NCBI GenBank assembly: GCA_016401345.1
Contig: JAEACG010000003.1
Coordinates: 124,001-188,000 of the forward strand
From: Fictibacillus nanhaiensis
GTDB lineage: Bacteria > Bacillota > Bacilli > Bacillales > Fictibacillaceae
DNA: 64,000 nt
Direction: 5' to 3'
The position numbers and the translations under genes are program-made. The notes under the pieces were generated by a model, which had not been told where the DNA came from, made no database searches, and saw nothing but the letters and a program-made list of their open reading frames with translations. Every line of letters begins with the position of its first letter. Positions within the stretch are counted from its first letter, which is position 1. Below are positions 44,924 through 55,784 of the stretch, piece after piece.

Positions 44924-45051
44924 TTGATTGGAGCGCAAGGTGCGAGACTCCTGGGGGATCAGCGGGACAGGTGAGACTCTTAACAGTGCCATGCGCTAAG
45001 AGGCTCACCGCACGCCCCCCGGAAAGCGAGCATCCTGGAGCGGAAATCAAC
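44924..45051 (-). repeat. Dispersed imperfect palindrome R3, inside the nuo cluster
   Basis: 128 bp. Read on the minus strand it begins GTTGATTTCCGCTCCAGG and contains CTTTCCGGGGGGCGT and CCTGTCCCGCTGATCC, ending CAATCAAG. It is the inverted partner of R2; the two together fill most of the nuoI-nuoH gap. I see no open reading frame in this gap. Confidence 0.8.
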
Positions 45052-45087
45052 ACCCTCAATAAACATCAGTAGTGCTGTAAAGCTCTT

Positions 45088-46086
45088 TTACAAAAACAAT
45101 TCCTTAACAGCGGCACTGACAAAAATGTTTAGCAGTGCTAGTGGCAGTAGGACCTTCCAGGCGAAGCCCATTAGTTGATCGGCGCGGAGTCGTGGAAGTG
45201 TTCCACGGATCCAGATCATGAAAAACACGACGATGCTGAATTTGACGCCGAACCACAACATCCCTGGGATAAAATCTAAGAACGGAATCGGGTTCCAACC
45301 TCCTAGGAAAAGAACGGTTGTTAAGGATGCCATCGCAAATAGATACACATATTCTGTGAGCATGAAGAACGCCCAGCGAAATCCTGAGTATTCGACGTGA
45401 TAACCGGCCACAAGCTCTGACTCTGCTTCAGGTAAATCGAACGGTGTACGGTTCAACTCAGCGATGGAAGAAATCAAGAATACGAAAAATCCAATCGGTG
45501 TTAAAAAGATGTAGGCAATGTTTTCTTGGCCTCTTACGATATCGTTTAAATTCAGGCTTCCGGCGAACAGGATCACTCCAATAACGGAGATAACGAGCGG
45601 AATTTCGTACGAAATCATCTGTGCTGCAGCACGCATGCCGCCGAGTAAAGAGTATTTATTATTCGATGCCCAGCCACCCATTAAGATGCCGATCGTTGAG
45701 ATTCCCGAAACAGCTACATAATACAAAAGGCCGACACCGAGGTCTGCGAACTGCATGTTTTCTGAGAACGGAATCGTCGCAAGCACCATGAAGGCTGGAG
45801 CAAATGCGATGACCGGTGCCAATATGAACAATGGCCGATCAGCTAGTTTCGGTATAGTGTCTTCTTTTATCAAAAGTTTAAAAACATCTGCTACCGTTTG
45901 CAGAAGACCGAATCTTCCTCCAACCCGGTTCGGTCCTGTACGCATCTGCATGAACCCGAGCACTTTTCGTTCGGCTAGAATCGCGTAGGTTACGAAACCG
46001 AGAACCGTGACGAGTAATGCCGCGCCGAGCGCAAAGAAAATCGCAACATGCGTCCAGCCGGGCTGTGCGTATAAAAGTTCCTCCAT
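45088..46086 (-). CDS. nuoH: Complex I subunit H
   Basis: 332 residues, about eight helices. Quinone-site loop signatures include RTGPNRVGGRFGLLQTVADV, AELNRTPFDLPEAESELVAG and RGTLPRLRADQLMGFAWK. It links the Q-module to the membrane arm. ATG overlaps the nuoD stop. Confidence 0.95.
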   Translation of the reverse strand: MEELLYAQPGWTHVAIFFALGAALLVTVLGFVTYAILAERKVLGFMQMRTGPNRVGGRFGLLQTVADVFKLLIKEDTIPKLADRPLFILAPVIAFAPAFMVLATIPFSENMQFADLGVGLLYYVAVSGISTIGILMGGWASNNKYSLLGGMRAAAQMISYEIPLVISVIGVILFAGSLNLNDIVRGQENIAYIFLTPIGFFVFLISSIAELNRTPFDLPEAESELVAGYHVEYSGFRWAFFMLTEYVYLFAMASLTTVLFLGGWNPIPFLDFIPGMLWFGVKFSIVVFFMIWIRGTLPRLRADQLMGFAWKVLLPLALLNIFVSAAVKELFL

Positions 46087-47186
46087 CAGCCATCGACCTC
46101 CCCGAGAACGATATCAATCCCGCCTAAGATGGTAATCAAGTTGGAGATGTTTTCACCGACTAAAAGTTTTGGCAGAATCTGAAGGTTGTAAAAAGATGGT
46201 CTGCGAAACTTCAAGCGGTACGGTTCTTTTTTTCCTTCTGACGCGATGTAGCAGCCAATCTCACCGCGAGGCGACTCGATGCGAACGAAAGCTTCACCCT
46301 TTGGCGGCTTGATGATTCTTGGCACTTTTGCCATGACCGGACCTTCTTCTGGAAACTGTTCCACCGCTTGTTCTACAATCTTGAGTGATTCTTCGATCTC
46401 TTGCATGCGGCACTGATACCGCGCCCATGCATCGCCCGTATGAAACACCGGTACATCAAAATCAAAACGGTCATAGATCGAATACGGCTCATCTTTTCTA
46501 AGATCCCAATTCGTACCCGTGCATCTTAAGTTCGCGCCGCTTAAGGAAAAGTTCAGTGCTTCTTCTTTCGTGTAAAATCCAATTCCTTTTACACGGTTCA
46601 AGAAGATCTCGTTGCCTGTCACAAGGTCGTGATAGCCAGCAAGCTCTTCTCTCATGTAAGGAACAAAGTCACGGACTTTCTCGATCCAGCCTTCTGGTGC
46701 GTCCCACTTCACACCGCCAACACGCATATAGTTGAACGTCAGGCGAGCTCCACATATCTCATTCAACATATTGATGATGGCTTCTCTTTCGCGAAAAGCG
46801 TATAGGAATGGACTCATCGCCCCGATATCTAATAAATATGTACCGAACCAAACGAGATGGCTTGCGATGCGGCCGAGCTCCATCACAATCACTCGCAAAT
46901 ATTCCGCTCGTTCAGGTATCTCTAAACTCATCATCGTTTCAACCGCATGACAGATCACGTAGTTGTTCGTCATGGCCGCTAAATAATCCATGCGGTCTGT
47001 GTATGGAATAATCTGCGTGTACTGAAGGTTTTCTGCTAATTTCTCGGTGCCTCGGTGAAGATAGCCTATCACTGGCGTGGCTTCGATGATCGTCTCTCCG
47101 TCAATTTTTAGTACGATTCGAAAAACGCCGTGTGTGCTAGGATGCTGAGGCCCAACGTTGAGGAGCATCTCTTCTGTTCTGATCAA
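46086..47186 (-). CDS. nuoD: Complex I subunit D
   Basis: 366 residues of the 49-kDa-like subunit: VGPQHPSTHGVFRI at the N-terminus (quinone-site His), ICGARLTFNYMRVGG, and ESPRGEIGCYIASEG; the C-terminus ends ILGGIDIVLGEVDG. Start TTG at 47186 with GGAGGTG ten bases upstream; an ATG six codons later is the alternative. Confidence 0.93.
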   Translation of the reverse strand: MIRTEEMLLNVGPQHPSTHGVFRIVLKIDGETIIEATPVIGYLHRGTEKLAENLQYTQIIPYTDRMDYLAAMTNNYVICHAVETMMSLEIPERAEYLRVIVMELGRIASHLVWFGTYLLDIGAMSPFLYAFREREAIINMLNEICGARLTFNYMRVGGVKWDAPEGWIEKVRDFVPYMREELAGYHDLVTGNEIFLNRVKGIGFYTKEEALNFSLSGANLRCTGTNWDLRKDEPYSIYDRFDFDVPVFHTGDAWARYQCRMQEIEESLKIVEQAVEQFPEEGPVMAKVPRIIKPPKGEAFVRIESPRGEIGCYIASEGKKEPYRLKFRRPSFYNLQILPKLLVGENISNLITILGGIDIVLGEVDG

Positions 47187-47191
47187 TGTCT

Positions 47192-48613
47192 CTACACCTC
47201 CACGTCATGGGGTTCGTAATCTTTTCTGAGCGGATGTCCTACCCAATCGTCCGGCAGCATGATGCGCGTTAAGTTCGGATGACCTTCAAAATGGATGCCT
47301 AAAAGATCATATGTTTCACGCTCTGGCCAGTTTGCTCCCCCCCATAACGGGGTAATGGAATGGGTAGTAGCGCTCGTTCTGTCTATCTTTACTTTTAATG
47401 CAACGGACTGGCGATGATTGTACGAATACAGGTGGTTATAGACTTCAAAATGTGTTTCAAAATCGGTGCCGTGCATTTCAGATAAATAATCAAAACGAAG
47501 CTGGTCGTTATATTTTAAAAACTCCGCAATTTTATAATAGGATTCAGGTTTTGCAACTAAGGTAGGGACGTCTTTTGACAGTCTGTTAATATAGGAATCT
47601 TCGAGTACATCTTCTCCTAGATGTTCTTTGATGACTTTTGTGTAGGTATCGAGGATAGGTTGGTTTGGTGATGGTTTTTCTTCTGCGACAGGTTCGGTTG
47701 CTGCACCTTTTGCATTCGCGGCAGCACGTGCTTTTGCGGCTGCAGCTGCTTTTGCTTTCGCAGCGGCGATCGCTTTCGCTTTTTCATCGTCACCTGCTGG
47801 CTCAGTTGTTGCATCTGATCCTGCTTCACGAGACGCTTTCGCTTTCGCAGCGGCGGCAGCTTTTGCTTTGGCTGCAGCGACGGCCTTTGCTTTTGCCGCA
47901 GCTTTCGTTTTTTCATCGTCTGAAGCGGGTTCGATGGATGTGTTGCCTCCACTCTCTCTTGCTAGTTTTGCTTTAGCGGCAGCTGCTGCCTTCGCCTTTG
48001 CTGCTGCGGCTGCTTTCGCTTTCGCGGCGGCTAGTGCTTTTTGTTTCGCAAGATCGTCTGTTGGCTCATCGATTTTTGGAACTTCTGATGTTTCTGCTTT
48101 CTCAGCCTGACGCTGTTTCGCGAGCTCGAGGGCTTTTGCCTTTGCTTCTGCGGCCGCCTTTTTCTTTAGCTCTTCTTTTGCTAGCTCCGGTTGCGCTGCC
48201 GTCGGCTCGGTTCCTTCTGCAGCTTTTGTTTTTTCAGCCTGCCGCTGTTTCGCAAGCTCGAGGGCTTTTGCCTTTGCTTCTGCGGCCGCCTTTTTCTTCA
48301 GCTCTTCTTTTGTTAACTCCGGTTCGGCTTCGGTCGGTTTCGACACATCTGATGCTTTCACTTTTTCGGCCTGACGCTGTTTCGCGAGTTCGAGCGCTTT
48401 AGCCTTTGCTTCTGCGGCTGCTTTCTTTTTCAGCTCTTCTTTTGTTAACTCAGGTTCAGCTGCTTTCGGCTCTGACTGTTCAGCCGCCTTTTCTTTTTCA
48501 GCCTGACGCTGTTTCGCAAGCTCCAACGCTTTTGCCTTCGCTTCTGCGGCGGCTTTTTTCTTTTGTTCTTCTATCGATAATCCTTCATTGGAATCATTTT
48601 GCTTATCTGTCAT
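47192..48613 (-). CDS. nuoC: Complex I subunit C with ~315-residue Lys/Ala repeat extension
   Basis: 473 residues, about three times the usual core. Residues 316-473 are the 30-kDa-like domain ending [19 protein letters not shown] and [11 protein letters not shown]. Residues about 18-315 are low complexity: four near-identical 44-residue units built on [18 protein letters not shown] and PELTKEEL, then three about 43-residue units of [14 protein letters not shown] with DDEK. Predicted as long charged helix or disorder; its role is unknown, though long charged NuoC extensions exist in other Bacillaceae. Reading frame is intact and overlaps nuoB. Confidence 0.9.
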   Translation of the reverse strand: MTDKQNDSNEGLSIEEQKKKAAAEAKAKALELAKQRQAEKEKAAEQSEPKAAEPELTKEELKKKAAAEAKAKALELAKQRQAEKVKASDVSKPTEAEPELTKEELKKKAAAEAKAKALELAKQRQAEKTKAAEGTEPTAAQPELAKEELKKKAAAEAKAKALELAKQRQAEKAETSEVPKIDEPTDDLAKQKALAAAKAKAAAAAKAKAAAAAKAKLARESGGNTSIEPASDDEKTKAAAKAKAVAAAKAKAAAAAKAKASREAGSDATTEPAGDDEKAKAIAAAKAKAAAAAKARAAANAKGAATEPVAEEKPSPNQPILDTYTKVIKEHLGEDVLEDSYINRLSKDVPTLVAKPESYYKIAEFLKYNDQLRFDYLSEMHGTDFETHFEVYNHLYSYNHRQSVALKVKIDRTSATTHSITPLWGGANWPERETYDLLGIHFEGHPNLTRIMLPDDWVGHPLRKDYEPHDVEV

Positions 48614-49125
48614 TCGCTCATCACCTTCTTGCCTGTCTTCGCTTCATAACGGATTTTTTCTTGAAGCTTATTGATGCCATAAATGAGTGCAGCAGGGTTG
48701 GGTGGACATCCTGGTATGTATACATCCACGGGTACGATCTGATCGACACCTTTTACGACAGCATACGATTTGATGTAAGGTCCTCCAGCTGTGGCGCATG
48801 ATCCCATCGCGATGACCCACTTTGGTTCTGGCATCTGTTCATATAATCGCTTTAAAACGGGCGCCATCTTTTTCGTTACGGTTCCTGAAACGATCATCAC
48901 ATCGGATTGACGAGGTGAAGTACGGAATATACTTCCGAAACGGTCTAAGTCATAATGAGACGAACCTGTGCCCATCATTTCAATCGCACAGCAGGCGAGT
49001 CCAAAGGTTAACGGCCAAAGTGAGTTACTTCTGGCCCAGGCTTTCACTTGTTCGAGTGTTACCATGAATACGTTGCGATCTAGCTCGGCGCGTTCTTCAG
49101 CCGTAAGTTCCCACTTTATGTCCAT
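48610..49125 (-). CDS. nuoB: Complex I subunit B (cluster N2)
   Basis: 171 residues. Four cysteines for cluster N2 are present in [22 protein letters not shown] and YIPGCPPNP. The ATG at 49125 (AAGAAGGTG upstream) is preferred to a TTG seven codons earlier. It overlaps the nuoA end by 10 bp. Confidence 0.95.
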   Translation of the reverse strand: MDIKWELTAEERAELDRNVFMVTLEQVKAWARSNSLWPLTFGLACCAIEMMGTGSSHYDLDRFGSIFRTSPRQSDVMIVSGTVTKKMAPVLKRLYEQMPEPKWVIAMGSCATAGGPYIKSYAVVKGVDQIVPVDVYIPGCPPNPAALIYGINKLQEKIRYEAKTGKKVMSE

Positions 49126-49490
49126 TTCAGCACCTTCTTTTTCCAAGCGTATACAAGACCTAACGTTAAAAGAACAACAAAAATCCCCATTTCGATGAGA
49201 GCGAACACGCCTAGCTCTTCATAGGCAACGGCCCAAGGGTATAAAAATACGGTTTCAACATCAAAAATAACGAACATGAGCGCAAACAAATAATAGCGGA
49301 CATTGTACTGAACCCAACTTTGATGAAATGGCTCAATTCCGCTTTCGTAGGTGGTGTATTTTTCTGCTGATGGTTTATAAGGGCGCAATAAACGGCCTGC
49401 AGTCAATGCGACAACCGGCAAAAGGACCCCTAAAAATAAAAATACAGCCACAATGAGGTAATTGTTTTGATACAGATGATAAAAATCCAT
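49116..49490 (-). CDS. nuoA: Complex I subunit A
   Basis: 124 residues with three helices. [19 protein letters not shown] and [18 protein letters not shown] are the NuoA signatures. It is the first gene of the nuo cluster with TTAGGAGG upstream. Confidence 0.95.
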   Translation of the reverse strand: MDFYHLYQNNYLIVAVFLFLGVLLPVVALTAGRLLRPYKPSAEKYTTYESGIEPFHQSWVQYNVRYYLFALMFVIFDVETVFLYPWAVAYEELGVFALIEMGIFVVLLTLGLVYAWKKKVLKWT

Positions 49491-49540
49491 TCTGACTACC
49501 TCCTAATCTTCAGAATTTTTTAAATTCTGTAACCGCTTTA

Positions 49541-49569
49541 ATTATAGCAAATTCCATATTTTGTGTCGA
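49541..49569 (-). promoter_or_regulatory. Putative nuo promoter
   Basis: TCGACA and a perfect TATAAT separated by 17 bp lie about 50 bp upstream of nuoA on the minus strand, with TG near the extended -10 position. Confidence 0.6.
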
Positions 49570-49709
49570 TGTGCTTCTTCACATATGGTACTTACACTAT
49601 ATTAGGGTCTCCCCCTTATTTTTCTATAGAAATGTTCATAATCCTGTAAATTTTTTGGATGTGACTCGTCACCGTTAGCAGTATGATAGGTGTAAAGGGG
49701 AGATTCGTA

Positions 49710-49907
49710 ATGGATATATGGTGGATTGCTTATTTCTTGATTGTCGTAATCTCGATCGCTGGGTTAGTCGGTACGATCATGATTTCTAAAACACAGGACG
49801 AAAAATACGGAAGTTCAACGCGTCAGAACCTCGTTCGCCTTACACTCATCTATGCAGTGGTGATCCTTGTTTCGATCATCGCACTTGCTCTCTACATTTA
49901 TCTTTAA
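49710..49907 (+). CDS. Small two-helix membrane protein
   Basis: 65 residues: MDIWWIAYFLIVVISIAGLV, a polar loop (SKTQDEKYGSSTRQNLVR) and a second helix to the C-terminus. It resembles small Bacillus proteins sometimes listed as BshB3-associated, but I cannot support a bacillithiol role. AAAGGGGAG eight bases before the ATG at 49710 rules out an earlier in-frame start at 49683. Confidence 0.7.
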   Translation: MDIWWIAYFLIVVISIAGLVGTIMISKTQDEKYGSSTRQNLVRLTLIYAVVILVSIIALALYIYL

Positions 49908-49939
49908 TAGAATGTCGTTATTAAAGGATGTGATCTCAA

Positions 49940-50329
49940 TTGAAAAAAGAGACCGAGCAGCTGTGGGCGAGTGAAAAATACACCGTGATGGCTAAGGGAT
50001 ATAACCTTTATAAAGAGGTTCAAGGGCAGATGAGGGATGCTCAATCTGACTCTGACTATGAAAAAGTTAAGCTGTTGATTGCTGAGTATAAGGAAAAACC
50101 TTTTGAACGACGTGCATTATGCAACACGTTAGAACATGTGTGGGGTTATTTTAAAAAATCAGCTGAAGAAGTGGACAAAGAGCACTTTTTTTCACTGCTG
50201 AAGACGTTGAGAGAGTCTGATGAAGAGTACTATGATGAAATGCCTTATGAAATGGATCTGTTTTTGCAGTATTTGCTGCAAAAATACCCTTCAGACTACT
50301 TATCAGGTTCAACAATTATCAAGAATTGA
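49940..50329 (+). CDS. YbgA-type DUF1722 protein
   Basis: 129 residues matching the DUF1722/YbgA domain: LWASEKYTVMAKGYNLYKEV at the N-terminus, NTLEHVWGYFKKSAEEV in the middle and LLQKYPSDYLSGSTI at the C-terminus. The domain is found alone or fused to DUF523; function unknown. Start is TTG at 49940 with AAAGGA upstream; it lies 32 bp after the preceding small gene and may be co-transcribed. Confidence 0.8.
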   Translation: MKKETEQLWASEKYTVMAKGYNLYKEVQGQMRDAQSDSDYEKVKLLIAEYKEKPFERRALCNTLEHVWGYFKKSAEEVDKEHFFSLLKTLRESDEEYYDEMPYEMDLFLQYLLQKYPSDYLSGSTIIKN

Positions 50330-50372
50330 GGATGCTCCCGTCGTGTTGTGGGATCATCCTTTTGTTTTGTCT
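50325..50372 (+). terminator. Intrinsic terminator after the DUF1722 gene
   Basis: AGGATGCTCCC/GGGATCATCCT stem followed by TTTTGTTTTG. Confidence 0.8.
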
Positions 50373-50465
50373 AATATAGGTGCAGTTTCGGTGAACGAAA
50401 CTGTTTTGATTACATACCCAACTAGGTATTTTTGCATTCAATTCTAGAAATATGGCTCCTAATAC

Positions 50466-50553
50466 AGCGAGAATTCAATTTATTCCAGCGAGATTTTACT
50501 AAAATCCGGCGAGTTTTTAACATATATCGGCGAGTCTACATATTTCGACATCT
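50466..50553 (+). repeat. 21-bp-phased intergenic array E6 (CGGCGAG core)
   Basis: Units CAGCGAGAATT, CAGCGAGATTT, CGGCGAGTTTT and CGGCGAGTCTA are spaced 21, 21 and 21 bp. The array ends GAGTCTACATATTTCGACA, nearly the same as E7. It lies between two terminators, where no gene is present. Confidence 0.75.
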
Positions 50554-50591
50554 ATCATCAATCGGATACCCCCGCACGCTTCATGACATAT

Positions 50592-50630
50592 AAAGAAAAA
50601 CACCCCGCTCAACCAAGCGGGATGCCTTTC
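50592..50630 (-). terminator. Intrinsic terminator after glpD
   Basis: GCATCCCGCTTGG/AGCGGGGTGT stem followed by TTTTCTTT on the minus strand. Confidence 0.82.
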
Positions 50631-50651
50631 TGCCATACCTATATACTTTTG

Positions 50652-52310
50652 TTAGATCGCCTCAACAGACAATCGCAATTGCTCTTCGAAATCTTCTGCA
50701 TGCTCACGTTTTTGTTCTGCGTTCCAGCCCAATTTGTCTGCCATGCAGTTGATTACACTTTCTTTCCACTCGTATACCGTATCGATGTCAAAGTATAGAG
50801 CCGACGTACGGCGGATCAAGAAGTCAGATGGTGTTGATGTCATCTCATACTCTAATGCATAAAGTAGAGATGCGTACAAACTTACTGGTAAGTTGTAGCT
50901 CTTCGCCTCTTCACCGCGTTCTTTCATATAACCATAAACGATATCGATGTTCGTTCCGTAGCGCTGCACGAGCTCGCGAGCTTTTGATTCATCCAGACCT
51001 AACGCTAACCCTTCCTGTACTTTCGTACGAAGGAAGTCTGCGAAGTTTTGGCTTCCGCCCATCTTACCGCCGGATAATTCCATGTGTTGGGTGCGGCATC
51101 CTGGGAATTTTGCCCCTTCTTCCTCACCAAGCTGATCGCGAACGATATCCACGACTTTTTCAGCCATTTTACGGTAACCTGTCAGCTTACCACCAGCGAT
51201 TGTTAACAATCCTGATGGAGAGTGGAACACTTCATCTTTACGAGAAATTTCTGAAGGTCCTTTTTTCGGTTCGTGAATCAACGGACGTAGTCCTGACCAT
51301 GATGATTCAACATCGTCGCGCGTAATCTTCACGTCTGGGAACATGAAATGGATCGTGTTCAGTACATATTGAAGATCCTCTTCCGTCATACCAGGGTTTG
51401 CAAGGTCTCCCTTGTAGTCCGTATCTGTCGTGCCAATATACGTTTTACCCGCACGAGGAATCGCGAACACCATACGGCCGTCTTCTGTGTCATAATAAAC
51501 CGCTTGCTTCAGTGGGAACTTCGAGCCATCAATAACAAGGTGGATTCCTTTTGTATGGTGGATCTCTTTTCCTGTTTTCGAACGGTCTTCTTCGCGAAGT
51601 TCATCTACCCATGGACCTGTTGCGTTTACGATCTTTTTCGCATAGATCTCATGAATTTCGCCAGTGAGCTGGTCTTCCACTTTTACTCCGACCGCTCTTT
51701 TTCCGTTATAGATAAAGCTAGTAACTTTCGCGTAGTTCACAGCTGATGCTCCGCGTGACACCGCTTCTTTCATGATCTCAAGCGTTAAACGAGCGTCATC
51801 TGTTTTGTATTCTACGTAATATCCGCCGCCAAGCAAGTTATCCTTTTTCAAAAGTGGTTCACGGCGTAATGTTTCTTCAGCTGAAAACATTTTTCTTCGT
51901 TCTTTGCGTTTTACACCTGCTAAGAAATCGTACACTTTTAGACCGATGGATGTGGAGAACTTTCCGAACGTACCACCTTTATAAAACGGTAGAAGCATCC
52001 ACTCTGGCGTTGTTACGTGTGGAGCGTTCTCGTACACGATCGCACGTTCTTTACCAACTTCAGCAACAAGTTTTACTTCAAACTGTTTTAAATAACGAAG
52101 TCCGCCGTGAACAAGTTTTGTAGAACGGCTGGATGTTCCAGCAGCAAAGTCCTGCATTTCTACAAGACCTACTTTCATACCACGCGTTTGGGCATCTAAA
52201 AGAATACCTGCTCCCGTTACGCCTCCTCCGATTACGAGGAGATCAAGCTTCTCTTGTTTCATACCTGTGATAATTTCTTCTCTTTTATATGTTGAAAATG
52301 ATGCTGTCAT
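50652..52310 (-). CDS. glpD: Glycerol-3-phosphate dehydrogenase (FAD)
   Basis: 552 residues. The FAD site DLLVIGGGVTGAGILLDAQT is near residue 23; other landmarks are GTSSRSTKLVHGGLRYLKQF, NATGPWVDELR, and GGKLTGYRKMAEKVVD. It oxidises glycerol 3-phosphate to dihydroxyacetone phosphate at the membrane and feeds electrons to menaquinone. A leader with a terminator separates it from glpK. Confidence 0.96.
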   Translation of the reverse strand: MTASFSTYKREEIITGMKQEKLDLLVIGGGVTGAGILLDAQTRGMKVGLVEMQDFAAGTSSRSTKLVHGGLRYLKQFEVKLVAEVGKERAIVYENAPHVTTPEWMLLPFYKGGTFGKFSTSIGLKVYDFLAGVKRKERRKMFSAEETLRREPLLKKDNLLGGGYYVEYKTDDARLTLEIMKEAVSRGASAVNYAKVTSFIYNGKRAVGVKVEDQLTGEIHEIYAKKIVNATGPWVDELREEDRSKTGKEIHHTKGIHLVIDGSKFPLKQAVYYDTEDGRMVFAIPRAGKTYIGTTDTDYKGDLANPGMTEEDLQYVLNTIHFMFPDVKITRDDVESSWSGLRPLIHEPKKGPSEISRKDEVFHSPSGLLTIAGGKLTGYRKMAEKVVDIVRDQLGEEEGAKFPGCRTQHMELSGGKMGGSQNFADFLRTKVQEGLALGLDESKARELVQRYGTNIDIVYGYMKERGEEAKSYNLPVSLYASLLYALEYEMTSTPSDFLIRRTSALYFDIDTVYEWKESVINCMADKLGWNAEQKREHAEDFEEQLRLSVEAI

Positions 52311-52553
52311 TTTCTCTTCACTCCTTCTGTACAGAACCGTTGGACATATATAATACGGGTAGTTTTCCCGGAATCAGCGAACCCAACACACATTTTTCAA
52401 CATTTCCGTGTATTGGCTATATGCACGTAAAGAAAACTTGGCTGACGCTAGTCTTTGGTGTCAGCCTTAGTTGCGCTTATACTATCGACCTTAAACTTGT
52501 TACAACGCCGAAAATCATCATGCTAACAAGTTATAGGTTTTTGATAGTACAAA

Positions 52554-52604
52554 AAAAAGACCACAAGAACCCCGCAACGTTTGTACGAGGTTTTGTGGTC
52601 TCTC
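52554..52604 (-). terminator. glpK terminator / glpD leader antiterminator site
   Basis: GACCACAAAACCTCG and CGGGGTTCTTGTGGTC form a long stem followed by TTTTTTTTG on the minus strand. It stands between glpK and glpD, 240 nt upstream of glpD. In B. subtilis a similar glpD leader terminator is overcome by GlpP with glycerol 3-phosphate; the same role is inferred here. Confidence 0.8.
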
Positions 52605-52671
52605 CTGATCTCCAACCGGTTCAATATCAACTTGGGTTTAGTATAACGCAGTTTTCTAGATTTTGAAAGGG

Positions 52672-54207
<1,536 letters not shown>

Positions 54208-55035
54208 TTAGTTTTCTATTTCATCTCCATGAGGCAGTGCATGTGTGCCTTTACTTCCTAAGAAGAACGTTATAGCAAAGATTGCTAGTGATACCACTGT
54301 CCAGATCCAGAATAACGTTGTAACTTTTCCTGTAAAAACAGCTTGATAGAACAATGCTCCGAAAACTCCTCCAAGCACTGGTCCTACAACTGGAATCCAC
54401 GAGTACGTCCAGTTGGATCCACCCTTACCTGGTATAGGCAAGATAAAATGTGCGATCCTTGGACCAAGGTCACGTGCCGGATTGATGGCATAACCTGTTG
54501 GTCCTCCAAGTGACAAACCGATTGCTACGATTAGGAATCCGACGATCAGTGGATTTAACCCGTCTGAAAATTTATTCGCTCCAATTGACAATAATCCTAC
54601 TAGTAAAACCGCAGTTCCAATGAATTCTGATAAAAGATTCGAAAACGTATGCGGAATTGCAGGGTCTGTTGAAAAAACTCCTAATTTTACCGCTGGATCA
54701 TCTGTTGCTTTCCAGTGAGGAAGGAAGTGGAAGTATACGACCATTCCTCCTAAGATACCGCCGATTATCTGTGCAATGATATATGCTGGTACATCCGACC
54801 AAGCAAATTCACCGATTGAAGCGAGACCTAGTGTTACTGCCGGATTAAGGTGTGCACCGCTAAAGCTTCCGACTGCATATACCGCCATTGCAACAGCTAA
54901 CCCCCAAGCAAGTGCGACAACGATCCATCCTCCACCTTGGGCTTTTGATTTATTCAAGGAAACGTTTGCAACAACGCCTCCGCCAAATATGATTAGAATC
55001 ATTGTTCCTATCAGTTCTGCCATAAATGTTGACAT
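54208..55035 (-). CDS. glpF: Glycerol uptake facilitator (aquaglyceroporin)
   Basis: 275 residues, six helices and two half-helices carrying NPA motifs (HLNPAVTLG and INPARDLGPRIAH). The Asp after the second NPA-R is characteristic of glycerol rather than water channels. Start at 55035 (AAAGGAGG upstream); upstream in-frame codons fall in the regulated leader. Confidence 0.95.
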   Translation of the reverse strand: MSTFMAELIGTMILIIFGGGVVANVSLNKSKAQGGGWIVVALAWGLAVAMAVYAVGSFSGAHLNPAVTLGLASIGEFAWSDVPAYIIAQIIGGILGGMVVYFHFLPHWKATDDPAVKLGVFSTDPAIPHTFSNLLSEFIGTAVLLVGLLSIGANKFSDGLNPLIVGFLIVAIGLSLGGPTGYAINPARDLGPRIAHFILPIPGKGGSNWTYSWIPVVGPVLGGVFGALFYQAVFTGKVTTLFWIWTVVSLAIFAITFFLGSKGTHALPHGDEIEN

Positions 55036-55099
55036 GTATTTTCCTCCTTTTGTGCAATCGCTATCAAATATAAGTGCAATGATGTGTCCGGATTTCATC

Positions 55100-55137
55100 A
55101 AAAAAAGACCCAGCAAAAGATACCTATAGTTTTGCTA
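55100..55137 (-). terminator. glpF leader terminator, likely GlpP target
   Basis: AGCAAAACTATAGG and ATCTTTTGCT form a stem within a wider GATCC...GGGTC pairing, followed by TTTTTTTG on the minus strand, about 65 nt upstream of the glpF start. This is the expected place for GlpP-dependent antitermination. Confidence 0.8.
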
Positions 55138-55191
55138 TAAGTAACCCTTGTGGATCTCCATGTTCTCCGTCACGTTTATGAACTTGTCTCT

Positions 55192-55219
55192 ATTATAACA
55201 AGGATGAAAACGTTGTCAA
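55192..55219 (-). promoter_or_regulatory. glpF promoter, perfect -35 and -10
   Basis: TTGACA and TATAAT, both perfect consensus, are separated by 16 bp on the minus strand. The transcript would begin about 150 nt upstream of glpF and include the leader terminator. Confidence 0.85.
55205..55218 (-). promoter_or_regulatory. cre (CcpA) box overlapping the glpF promoter
   Basis: TGAAAACGTTGTCA matches the cre consensus at all fixed positions and lies between and over the -35 and -10 boxes, predicting direct catabolite repression of glycerol use. Confidence 0.82.
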
Positions 55220-55238
55220 ACGTTATTTCACAAGAACA

Positions 55239-55784
55239 TTAGATCCACAATTCCGGGTTTGAAGTCGTCACAGCCTCTGCACCTGCTTCAAGTGCTTCCA
55301 TCACGTTCACTTTTGTACGAATTAATCCACCAGCGATTACCGGTATACCCGCTTGCTCACTCACTTCTCTTATTATTTCCGGCATGATGCCTGGCAAAAC
55401 CTCTAAATAGTCTGGCTGAGCACGTTCGATCACTTTATAACTCGTTTCAAGAGCTAATGAATCCAATAAAAACAAACGCTGAACTGCGATCATGTTCTTC
55501 TTTTTAGCACGAATGATGCAGTTAGACCGTGTTGAAATGATTCCTGCTGGTTTCATTTCTTGTGCTAAAAAGTCGACTGCATACTCATTTGCTTTCAGCC
55601 CGTTGATCAGATCCAGATGAACCAAAACTTTCTTCTTTCTTTCGTTCGCCATAGCGATCATAAATTTTAGCTGACTGATATGCGTGTCCAAACATACGAT
55701 ATATGTGTATTTGCTGTTTAGCAGCTTCTCAAAATCCTTCATCTTTCTCGCTGCTGGCAAAACTTTTTGTCCATGGAAGCTCAT
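55239..55784 (-). CDS. glpP: Glycerol operon antiterminator
   Basis: 181 residues of the GlpP TIM-barrel family: VLVHLDLINGLKANEYAVDF, GIISTRSNCIIRAKK, LEVLPGIMPEIIREVSEQAG and VIAGGLIRTKVNVMEALEAG. With glycerol 3-phosphate it prevents termination in the glpFK and glpD leaders. The ATG at 55784 has AAGGGG eight bases upstream. It sits immediately upstream of the glpF promoter, the standard position. Confidence 0.95.
   Translation of the reverse strand: MSFHGQKVLPAARKMKDFEKLLNSKYTYIVCLDTHISQLKFMIAMANERKKKVLVHLDLINGLKANEYAVDFLAQEMKPAGIISTRSNCIIRAKKKNMIAVQRLFLLDSLALETSYKVIERAQPDYLEVLPGIMPEIIREVSEQAGIPVIAGGLIRTKVNVMEALEAGAEAVTTSNPELWI

Noticed and set aside
44577-45087. Missing nuoG or another nuo gene between nuoI and nuoH
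   Set aside because: Both strands of the gap contain only the R2/R3 repeats and short unsupported frames; no Fe-S motifs.
47617-48402. Long open frames in all readings opposite nuoC repeats
   Set aside because: They are a side effect of Lys/Ala-rich codons (AAA, GCA, GCT) and their complements; no SD, and the products are low-complexity Leu/Ala/Phe-rich sequence.
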